From Dehalococcoidia bacterium UBA5629 (GTDB lineage Bacteria > Chloroflexota > Dehalococcoidia > GIF9 > UBA5629): a stretch of DNA of 6,826 nucleotides. Each line of letters starts with the position of its first letter. Positions within the stretch are counted from its first letter, which is position 1. The stretch covers positions 7,454 to 14,279 of the forward strand of contig DIKB01000103.1 in NCBI GenBank assembly GCA_002421445.1, given 5' to 3'. The position numbers were made by a program, and so were the translations under genes. Of this stretch, positions 1-5,707 are shown one piece after another. A model generated the notes under the pieces. The model did not search any database. It was not told where the DNA came from and saw only the letters and a program-made list of their open reading frames with translations.

Positions 1-13
1 GCTTTCAGAATAC

Positions 14-18
14 GGGAG
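14..18 (+). promoter_or_regulatory. Ribosome binding site for the sensor kinase (GGGAG)
   Basis: GGGAG lies 7 bases before a TTG codon at 26. The kinase frame stays open to the left edge of the window with no other ATG, GTG or TTG in it, so this site is what decides the TTG start. A start further upstream, outside the window, cannot be excluded. Confidence 0.5.
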
Positions 19-25
19 ATTTGGA

Positions 26-2152
26 TTGATAACCGAAAAACCTGTAAAAGGTAAGAAACTCCAATGGCCAAGATGGGGTATCCGGGGTAAAATCCTGCTG
101 CCATATCTGGCTCTTTCTATCGTAGCTCTTGGAGTTCTGAGTGCTTTTGCACTAAGGAACATGAGCAGTGTCGGAAGAATAGCCATTAACAATACCATTA
201 GCCTCGGAGAGAGCGCAGTTAATGAGAGTGTTAGAGCGCTGGAAGATTCAGGGCGAAGACTGATTCGCATGAGTGCTCAGCTTACAGCGAAAGACATTGA
301 AATCTTTTTGTTTAATAATCCGGGATCAGGTATCCCTCAGTTTCAAGAAAATAGTGAATTTCAAAAATATGCTATTCAGTCTGTCGGTCAAACCGGCACG
401 ACTATGATTTATGGCAAGGATGGTCTTATCTATTTTAATGCTGATAAATCATTTATCGGTACCAGTTTATGGGGATTCACGAGTTCATCCGATCTATTAG
501 CAATATTGACCAGCGGCATTAATGGAGAAGCGGCTGGCTACTATGATGCGCGTGATGCTGATGGAAATATTCGCTCAAGATATATGTGCTGCGTGCCGAT
601 AAAAGACACCGATTTTTCTGTTGCGGCATCGACATTTATCGATGAATTTTCCAGACCAGCTGATGAGACAGAAAGCAAGATTACCGCATCGGTTTCTTCA
701 GTTACAAATTATATTGATCGGCAAATGCAATTATCACAGTGGACATTTATCATTATCATCCTGGGAATGGTGATCATTGTTGTCACTATGGTTTCTTTCT
801 TTGCCGGTACAATTACACGTTCGATACGGGCGCTGGCGATGGGATCATGGATTATTGCACAGGGACAGTTGGATTATCGCATCAAGCTGGAAACAGGTGA
901 TGAAATACAACAACTGGCCGAACAGTTTAATATGATGGCGGCTACGCTGAAAGAATCCTACTCCAATCTGGAACAAAAAGTTGAGGAGAGAACAAAGCAG
1001 GAAAGACAACGTGCCGAACAATTGAGAACTATCAATGAGATCAGCCGCAAAATTAGCTCTATAATTGATCTTGATGAATTATTACCGTACGTTGTGAATA
1101 TACTGAGGGAAACTTTCGGATACTACAATGTCAATATATTTCTCCTTCAACCCGATTCGGCAGATGTTATTCTTAAAGCGTTATGTATCAGCGGTTATCA
1201 AGCAGTTATCCCGTCTGCAGTTCCTTTGGAAATCGGTCCCGATAGCCTCGTCGGTTGGGTAGCCAAGACGGGAGAACCGATGATGGTCAATGATGTGAGC
1301 AGAGAGCCTATGTATCGGGTTGTAGAGGAGCTTCGCGATACGAGATCAGAGCTTGCAGCAGCAGTTAAAATGGGAGATAAAGTTCTGGGTGTTCTCGATA
1401 TCGAGAGCGATCAGGTAGATGCTTTCAATGAGTTCGATTTATTTACTGCCCAAACACTGGCAGATCAGCTTGCTGTAGCTATCGACAATGCTCGTCTTTA
1501 TGAGGAAACTGGTAAAATGGCAGTTGTTGAGGAACGCAACCGCATGGCGAGGGAAATCCACGATACGCTGGCTCAAGGATTTGCAGGTATCATACTGCAG
1601 CTTGAAGCGGCAGAACAGGCCTCCGGTGAACATGCAATTGATGACCCCGTATATCGTCATATTAACCGTGCCAAGAGCCTTGCTCGCGAGAATTTGAACG
1701 AGGCACGGCGCTCAGTCTGGAATCTGCGCACACAGTCCGTAGAAGAGGTCAATCTACCCGAAGCACTCAATCAGGAAATTATGAAGTTTAATAAAAGTAG
1801 TGATATTCGTGCCCATTACACTGTTGAAGGTGAAAAGCGCGAGCTGCCGGGCGAGATAAGTACTGGAATGCTGCGTATCTGCCAGGAATCACTGGCAAAC
1901 ATCAGAAAACATTCGCAGGCGACTGAGGTCAACATAACGCTAAGCTTTGAAAGAGGCCTGGTTAAGGTAACGGTGCAGGATAACGGCAAAGGATTCAACC
2001 CTGTGGTTCTCGGTCGCAAAAGGGAAGGGAAAAGCAGCGGGTTCGGATTAATCAGCATGCAAGAAAGAACGAGAAATCTGGGCGGCACTTTTGAAATTCA
2101 GAGTGAAGAAGGCCAGGGCACATTGATAACAGTCTCTATTCCTTTTCATTAG
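26..2152 (+). CDS. Membrane sensor histidine kinase, Cache-HAMP-GAF-HisKA_3-HATPase (NarX/LiaS/DegS-type)
   Basis: This is a 708-residue sensor kinase that should sense an extracellular small molecule and phosphorylate a partner response regulator. Visible order: short basic cytoplasmic N-terminus; membrane helix about 24-43; extracytoplasmic region about 44-237 with a Cache-like core (GQTGTTMIYGKDGLIYF near 121-137, closing FIDEF near 204-208); membrane helix about 240-262; HAMP about 259-313; coiled coil to about 340; GAF about 340-490; HisKA_3 dimerisation domain with H-box REIHD (phospho-acceptor His512); HATPase_c about 610-708 with N-box Glu621/Asn625, DNGKGF at 652-657 and GFGL near the end. 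All catalytic motifs are intact, so it should be active. The ligand is not predictable; the GAF domain could bind a second signal or serve only as a connector. The TTG start has a well-spaced GGGAG. The 11-base gap to the next gene supports a kinase-regulator pair. Family assignment is firm; ligand and target genes are unknown. Confidence 0.95.
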   Translation: MITEKPVKGKKLQWPRWGIRGKILLPYLALSIVALGVLSAFALRNMSSVGRIAINNTISLGESAVNESVRALEDSGRRLIRMSAQLTAKDIEIFLFNNPGSGIPQFQENSEFQKYAIQSVGQTGTTMIYGKDGLIYFNADKSFIGTSLWGFTSSSDLLAILTSGINGEAAGYYDARDADGNIRSRYMCCVPIKDTDFSVAASTFIDEFSRPADETESKITASVSSVTNYIDRQMQLSQWTFIIIILGMVIIVVTMVSFFAGTITRSIRALAMGSWIIAQGQLDYRIKLETGDEIQQLAEQFNMMAATLKESYSNLEQKVEERTKQERQRAEQLRTINEISRKISSIIDLDELLPYVVNILRETFGYYNVNIFLLQPDSADVILKALCISGYQAVIPSAVPLEIGPDSLVGWVAKTGEPMMVNDVSREPMYRVVEELRDTRSELAAAVKMGDKVLGVLDIESDQVDAFNEFDLFTAQTLADQLAVAIDNARLYEETGKMAVVEERNRMAREIHDTLAQGFAGIILQLEAAEQASGEHAIDDPVYRHINRAKSLARENLNEARRSVWNLRTQSVEEVNLPEALNQEIMKFNKSSDIRAHYTVEGEKRELPGEISTGMLRICQESLANIRKHSQATEVNITLSFERGLVKVTVQDNGKGFNPVVLGRKREGKSSGFGLISMQERTRNLGGTFEIQSEEGQGTLITVSIPFH

Positions 2153-2156
2153 GAGG
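2151..2156 (+). promoter_or_regulatory. Ribosome binding site AGGAGG overlapping the kinase stop
   Basis: A full consensus AGGAGG starts on the second base of the kinase TAG stop and ends 7 bases before the ATG at 2164. An out-of-frame ATG at 2159 is too close to be used. The overlap of stop and ribosome site suggests translational coupling of kinase and regulator. Confidence 0.85.
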
Positions 2157-2163
2157 CGATGCA

Positions 2164-2814
2164 ATGGATGTGAAGACGATTCGAATTTTGCTTGCCGACG
2201 ATCATCCTGTTGTCCGTGAAGGTTTAATCACAATGCTGGGCAGGGAACCGAGTTTTCAAGTGGTTGGTGAGGCAAAGGATGGGTTTGAAGCAGTTCAGAA
2301 AGCCAAAGAGCTGAAGCCGGATGTTATTTTGATGGATTTACGTATGCCGCGTGTTGACGGCGTTGAAGCTATCACCCAGATCGTTGACGCAGAACCAAGT
2401 AGTCAAATTATTATTTTAACAACATATAGCGACGATGAATATATTTTTAAGGGTATCGCCGCAGGAGCCAAAGCATATCTGCTTAAAGACTCACCCAGAG
2501 ATGATTTGTTCGCTGCTATAAGAGCAGTTTCCCACGGTGAGTCGCTTATTCAACCGGTTATAGCATCGAAATTGATTCACAGATTCGCAGAGATGTCACG
2601 ACAGACAGATGGACAGGATTCTCTGTCAGACAGAGAGCTGGAAGTTCTCAGGCTTATGGCAATTGGATCCGCCAACAAAGAAATTGCATCCCATCTTTCA
2701 ATCACAAACAGCACGGTCAAAACTCATATTGCCAATATTTTTCAAAAATTGAATGTTACAGATCGAACTGAAGCCGTAACTGAATCGCTGAAGCGCGGAA
2801 TTATAAAGCTATAA
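2164..2814 (+). CDS. NarL/FixJ-family response regulator (receiver plus LuxR-type HTH)
   Basis: This is a 216-residue cytoplasmic transcription regulator, the usual length for NarL/LiaR/DegU-type proteins. The receiver spans about 6-124 and has the full active site: acidic pair Asp12/Asp13, phospho-acceptor Asp58 in LMDLRMP, Thr86 and Lys108 in LLKD. A short linker leads to a LuxR-type helix-turn-helix at about 152-216 (LSDRELEVLRLMAIG, then KEIASHLSITNSTVKTHI). Phosphorylation at Asp58 is expected to promote dimerisation and DNA binding, as known for the family. The kinase directly upstream is of the HisKA_3 class that normally pairs with NarL-type regulators, and the two are probably co-transcribed, so this is its most likely partner. 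Target promoters are unknown; the inverted repeats just downstream are candidates for autoregulation, but this is only inference. Confidence 0.96.
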   Translation: MDVKTIRILLADDHPVVREGLITMLGREPSFQVVGEAKDGFEAVQKAKELKPDVILMDLRMPRVDGVEAITQIVDAEPSSQIIILTTYSDDEYIFKGIAAGAKAYLLKDSPRDDLFAAIRAVSHGESLIQPVIASKLIHRFAEMSRQTDGQDSLSDRELEVLRLMAIGSANKEIASHLSITNSTVKTHIANIFQKLNVTDRTEAVTESLKRGIIKL

Positions 2815-2830
2815 TCAAGGACCATATCGG

Positions 2831-2862
2831 CCAGAAGGATGATCGAATAATCATCCTTCTGG
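2831..2862. terminator. Perfect 13-bp stem-loop after the two-component pair, possible terminator without a U-tract
   Basis: The arms CCAGAAGGATGAT (2831-2843) and ATCATCCTTCTGG (2850-2862) are exact reverse complements around a 6-base loop (CGAATA). The structure starts 16 bases after the response-regulator stop, where a terminator would be expected. However, the bases after it (AGTAGTGATAACT) are not a U-tract, so classical intrinsic termination would be weak. It could instead protect the 3' end of the kinase-regulator message, attenuate read-through into the next gene, or be a palindromic protein-binding site. Confidence 0.5.
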
Positions 2863-2916
2863 AGTAGTGATAACTATCCGCATTCCTGTTTTTACTCTGG
2901 CTTAAGTATCATACAC

Positions 2917-2956
2917 TTTAAACTACGAAGAAAATTTATAGTAAAGGGAGTTTAAA
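2917..2956. repeat. 8-bp inverted repeat reaching the start codon of the stand-alone receiver gene
   Basis: TTTAAACT at 2917-2924 is the exact reverse complement of AGTTTAAA at 2949-2956. The right arm takes in the end of the ribosome site and the A of the ATG. In RNA the two arms could pair across a 24-base loop and hide the start region, but the stem is almost all A-U and would be weak. It could equally be a DNA operator or chance in AT-rich sequence. Confidence 0.35.
2944..2950 (+). promoter_or_regulatory. Ribosome binding site for the stand-alone receiver (AAGGGAG)
   Basis: AAGGGAG ends 5 bases before the ATG at 2956. This is a good purine-rich match and supports that ATG as the start. 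Confidence 0.7.
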
Positions 2957-3354
2957 TGGAAACTGAGAGAATTAAGGTTTTGCTTGCTGATGATAACGAG
3001 GTGGTTCGAGAAGGGCTCAGCAATATTCTTGAATCTCATGAAGACATAGAACTGATTGGCAAGGCTGTCGATGGATTGGATGCCGTGGCTAAAGCACTGG
3101 AAAAGAAGCCGGATGTTATTTTGATGGATGCGCAGATGCCGCGTATGAGCGGTGCTGAAGCTACCCGTCGAATCAAAGAAAATCTGCCCGATGTGAAGGT
3201 TATTTTTCTTACGGTATATGGCGATTATGCTGGCGAAGCCCTGGCTGCCGGTGCAAGCTGGTATTTGACTAAAGATTGTCGCCGCCAGGATTTACTTGAA
3301 GCCATACGATCTCTGGCGAAAAGCAAAAAGGTCAAAGAAAAAGGCACAAAATAG
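2956..3354 (+). CDS. Single-domain response regulator (receiver only, CheY-like architecture)
   Basis: This 132-residue protein is one complete receiver domain followed by a lysine-rich tail (AKSKKVKEKGTK) and no output domain. The phosphorylation site is intact: Asp12/Asp13, Asp58 in LMDAQMP, Thr86 and Lys106 in LTKD. It aligns without gaps with residues 1-86 of the regulator upstream, with about half identical residues by hand count, then is two residues shorter around helix 4. It therefore looks like a paralogue of a NarL-type receiver rather than a chemotaxis CheY. The frame closes with TAG, and no helix-turn-helix coding is visible in the 52 bases before the next, convergent gene, so the output domain is absent rather than merely frameshifted. 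It probably accepts phosphate from the same or a related kinase and acts by protein contact, as phosphate sink or as a relay intermediate; this is inference. It lies 141 bases downstream and could have its own promoter. Confidence 0.9.
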   Translation: METERIKVLLADDNEVVREGLSNILESHEDIELIGKAVDGLDAVAKALEKKPDVILMDAQMPRMSGAEATRRIKENLPDVKVIFLTVYGDYAGEALAAGASWYLTKDCRRQDLLEAIRSLAKSKKVKEKGTK

Positions 3355-3406
3355 CAATATCGTCTAGCGTTTGCTTCGGGGGGATTTTCTTTTAACGGAT
3401 CTGGAT
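3355..3406. other. Short gap between convergent genes
   Basis: These 52 bases separate the receiver gene from the convergent adenine deaminase gene. A run of six G (3378-3383) followed by ATTTTCTTTT is the only notable pattern. No GC-rich hairpin able to form an intrinsic terminator is seen for either strand. Confidence 0.6.
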
Positions 3407-5107
3407 TTATGAGATCAGTTTGAATGCCAGAACATCTACTATCCCGAGATCGGTCAGCTTGAGTTCCGGTATCACAGGTAGCGCCAGAAACGAGAGAAGG
3501 GCAAATGGAGCGGGAGGTAGATTCCCCAGCGTAGCAGCTGCAGTTTCCACTTTATTCAATTGACTGACTACTATTTCCAGCGGATCGTGTGACAGTAAAC
3601 CGCATACAGGAAGCGGAAGCGATGCAAGAATTACGCCTTTATTACATACGACAAGTCCACCATTCAAACGCTCTATCTCTTTGATAGCAATATAGATATC
3701 CAGGTCATCGATGCCGGTTGCGATAATATTGTGCGAATCGTGAGCTACTGAAGATGCCAGTGCGCCGGTTTTCAGTCCAAATCCTTTGACAAGGCCGATG
3801 CCTATATTTCCTGTAGCTTTATGACGTTCGACAACAACAATTTTAGCGATGTTTCTGGCTATGTCCGGGGTGACAATGCCATTGTGGAGCGCTACTTTCT
3901 CAATGCTTTTTTGGGTTACAATCTGATGGGGCACAATCTCAATGACCGGGAATTCACTCTTGGTCGTTCGCAAATCCAATGATTCTCTGGCAAATGGTTT
4001 GACCCGAACTGTATCAGTCAGCTCTGCTGCGCTGACCGGAGGGGCAGTGAAAACAGCATGGCCTCCTTCAGCTACGAGGTTGCCTTTATAAAAGACCATG
4101 TTGATATCAAAATCAGACAGACTCGAGAAGGTTATAAGATTAGCTATATAACCGGGTGCAATAGCTCCGCGATCATGCAATCTGAAATGTTCCGACGGGT
4201 TGATCGTTACCATCTGTATTGCCATGATGGGATCGAGTCCTTTACTGATGGCTTTTCTGACGACCCCATCTATATCTCCTTCTGCAAGCAAATCTGAGCA
4301 ACTACGATCATCTACCACGAAGATACATCGTCTGCATGTTTTTTCGTTAACCAGCGGTAATAGCGTTTCCAGATTTTTTTCAGATGAGCCCTCGCGGATC
4401 ATTAAATACATGCCCTTCCGCAGTTTTTCCATCCCCTCTTCTACTTTTGTAGATTCATGATCTGAGCGGATACCGGCGGCAAGATAGGCATTTAATTGCA
4501 GATCGCTTACACCTGGAGCGTGTCCATCGATTACTTTTCCGTGTGCAGCACTGATTTTGTTTAATACCTCAGGGAATCCGTTGATAACACCCGGGAAATT
4601 CATCATCTCGCCGAGGCCGATGACATCAGGAAGTTTCAATGCTGCCTTGATATCGTTTTCATCGATTGTAGCACCGCTTGTTTCCATATATGTCGCCGGC
4701 ACACAGGAAGGTGCCATGAAAAACATATCTAGTGGCAGTCTTTCAGCCCAGTCCATAATGAAATGCATTCCCTTCATGCCGGCAACATTTGCTATTTCAT
4801 GTAAGTCTGTAACAAGAGAGGAAGTCCCTCTGGGGATCACTGCACGGGCATATTGAACGGGATGCAGCATTGAGCTTTCCAAATGAGTATGTCCGTTGAT
4901 TAAACCGGGGGAAAGATAAGCACCTTTCAAATCGATGACTTGACTGGCAGAAGTGTAGTTGCCGATACCGGCGACATATTCTCCTGCTATGGCAACATTT
5001 CCCTCCTCAATTGCACCGATAAAGGTATTTACGATTCGTGCGTTTTTGAGGATTAAATCTGCCGGTTTATCTCCTCTGGCAACAGCAATCAAATCAGCAA
5101 GATTCAT
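3407..5107 (-). CDS. ade: Adenine deaminase
   Basis: Cytoplasmic amidohydrolase that hydrolyses adenine to hypoxanthine and ammonia, using metal ions (Mn or Fe in characterised members). From the ATG it has 566 residues, close to the usual 570-590. Visible motifs: NGHTHLESSML with metal-ligand pair His73/His75; DLHEIANVAG with His103/Glu104; GLGEMMNFPGVI with the probable bridging carboxylate Glu167; DGHAPG with His196; SDHES with His217; and VDDRS near 265-269. The C-terminal adenine-deaminase domain is present (GALASSVAHDSHNI, then FLALPVIPELKLTDLGIVDV). The characteristic motif usually reads DPHEIANV; here the Pro is Leu. The start at 5107 is preferred over an in-frame TTG at 5113 because AAGGAG ends 7 bases before the ATG and only 1 base before the TTG. 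It follows hpt by 11 bases, so its product hypoxanthine feeds the neighbouring enzyme. Function is assigned with high confidence. Confidence 0.95.
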   Translation of the reverse strand: MNLADLIAVARGDKPADLILKNARIVNTFIGAIEEGNVAIAGEYVAGIGNYTSASQVIDLKGAYLSPGLINGHTHLESSMLHPVQYARAVIPRGTSSLVTDLHEIANVAGMKGMHFIMDWAERLPLDMFFMAPSCVPATYMETSGATIDENDIKAALKLPDVIGLGEMMNFPGVINGFPEVLNKISAAHGKVIDGHAPGVSDLQLNAYLAAGIRSDHESTKVEEGMEKLRKGMYLMIREGSSEKNLETLLPLVNEKTCRRCIFVVDDRSCSDLLAEGDIDGVVRKAISKGLDPIMAIQMVTINPSEHFRLHDRGAIAPGYIANLITFSSLSDFDINMVFYKGNLVAEGGHAVFTAPPVSAAELTDTVRVKPFARESLDLRTTKSEFPVIEIVPHQIVTQKSIEKVALHNGIVTPDIARNIAKIVVVERHKATGNIGIGLVKGFGLKTGALASSVAHDSHNIIATGIDDLDIYIAIKEIERLNGGLVVCNKGVILASLPLPVCGLLSHDPLEIVVSQLNKVETAAATLGNLPPAPFALLSFLALPVIPELKLTDLGIVDVLAFKLIS

Positions 5108-5114
5108 GACCAAG

Positions 5115-5120
5115 CTCCTT
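5115..5120 (-). promoter_or_regulatory. Ribosome binding site AAGGAG for ade, overlapping the hpt stop
   Basis: On the minus strand AAGGAG begins on the second base of the hpt TAA stop and sits 7 bases before ATG 5107. It fixes the ade start and suggests translational coupling to hpt. Confidence 0.85.
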
Positions 5121-5643
5121 ACAATTGTTCGATTGAACAGATATCACGTAAATTTCTGAATTGCTCGTTAAAATCGACACCGTAGCCAACAACAAATGTA
5201 TCAGGAATCGTAAAGCCGACATAATCGATATGAACGGGTACTTTTCGCCGTGACGGTTTATCGAGCAGTGTGCAAATCCGTATGGAAGAGGGATTTCCTT
5301 TCTGTAGATGCTCAAGAAGAAATGAGATGGTAAGGCCTGTATCCACAATGTCTTCTATGATGAGAATATCTTTACCCTCGATCGTTAGCGACATGTCCTG
5401 GATAAGCTGAACTTTGCCTGATGATGTTGTTTTGGATCCATAGCTTGATAGCTTAATGAAATCTATTTCTACAGGCATATCAAGTCGACGGATGATATCT
5501 GAGAGAAAAACTACCGATCCTTTTAGAATGCTGAGGAATAATGGCGTTTTGTTCGTATAATCCCGCTGTATTTCGCCGGCCAGTTCTGCGACCCTTTTGA
5601 TGATTTGCTGCTCGGAAAACAAAATCTGTGGTTTCATCATCAT
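5119..5643 (-). CDS. hpt: Hypoxanthine phosphoribosyltransferase
   Basis: Cytoplasmic type I phosphoribosyltransferase that joins hypoxanthine (often also guanine) to PRPP, giving IMP (GMP) and pyrophosphate. It has 174 residues, normal for bacterial Hpt. The PRPP-binding signature ILIIEDIVDTGLT lies at 93-105 with acidic pair Glu97/Asp98 and likely catalytic base Asp101. Other family marks are SILKGS (38-43) for pyrophosphate binding, SSYG (66-69) in the flexible loop, Lys129 for the purine base, and FVVGYGVDFNEQFRNL (150-165) with Mg-binding Asp157. It could be annotated hypoxanthine-guanine phosphoribosyltransferase; guanine use cannot be judged here. Three ATG codons in a row (5643, 5640, 5637) open the gene and no Shine-Dalgarno sequence precedes them. 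No other start codon lies in frame between 5643 and an upstream TAG at 5673. A strong promoter directly abuts the start, so translation from a leaderless message is likely. It forms an operon with ade. Confidence 0.96.
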   Translation of the reverse strand: MMMKPQILFSEQQIIKRVAELAGEIQRDYTNKTPLFLSILKGSVVFLSDIIRRLDMPVEIDFIKLSSYGSKTTSSGKVQLIQDMSLTIEGKDILIIEDIVDTGLTISFLLEHLQKGNPSSIRICTLLDKPSRRKVPVHIDYVGFTIPDTFVVGYGVDFNEQFRNLRDICSIEQL

Positions 5644-5649
5644 GCTATG

Positions 5650-5679
5650 ATTATAACCGCAATATTTCCGCTATGTCTA
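5650..5679 (-). promoter_or_regulatory. Sigma70-type promoter of the hpt-ade operon, predicted leaderless
   Basis: Read on the minus strand, a -35 box TAGACA (5679-5674, 5 of 6 to consensus) and a perfect -10 box TATAAT (5655-5650) are separated by 18 bases. The six bases CATAGC then lead to the ATG at 5643, so the usual start distance places +1 on or within a few bases of the A of the hpt start codon. The absence of any Shine-Dalgarno sequence agrees with this. Confidence 0.7.
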
Positions 5680-5703
5680 TACAGCTTTCTGTTACTGTAT
5701 GAC
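5675..5703. repeat. Imperfect inverted repeat over the hpt -35 box
   Basis: ATACAG (5679-5684) and CTGTAT (5695-5700) are exact inverse complements around 10 bases. The match continues after a single unpaired T (5678) with GTC (5675-5677) against GAC (5701-5703), giving nine pairs with one bulge. It overlaps most of the -35 box and ends 5 bases past the stop of the surface-protein gene, so it could be an operator for hpt-ade or a weak 3' hairpin of the upstream gene. No U-tract follows it on the minus strand. Confidence 0.35.
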
Positions 5704-5707
5704 AAGC

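Noticed and set aside
1439..2088. Minus-strand open frames inside the kinase gene.
   Set aside because: They lie opposite conserved kinase domains and their translations have no family features.
2883..2912. Possible promoter for the stand-alone receiver (TATCAT at 2907-2912 with TTCCTG at 2883-2888).
   Set aside because: The -10 is a fair match but the -35 matches only at the first two bases of consensus, there is no extended -10, and the region is AT-rich, so chance is likely.
2937..2942. TATAGT as a -10 box just before the stand-alone receiver.
   Set aside because: No -35 box lies at a suitable distance, and the predicted start would fall at the end of a good ribosome site, which would then be useless.
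3378..3392. Six-G run followed by T-rich sequence as a terminator for the receiver gene.
   Set aside because: There is no complementary C-rich arm upstream, so no hairpin can form.
3398..3416. GATCT/AGATC inverted repeat at the end of ade as a terminator.
   Set aside because: Only 5 bp, AT-rich, overlaps the ade stop codon and lacks a U-tract.
4058..4856. Plus-strand open frames of 79-99 codons opposite ade.
   Set aside because: They are antisense to a well-conserved enzyme, overlap one another, and show no recognisable domain.
5108..5113. TTG at 5113 as the start of ade, two codons before the ATG.
   Set aside because: The Shine-Dalgarno AAGGAG ends one base before the TTG, too close for initiation, but 7 bases before the ATG at 5107.
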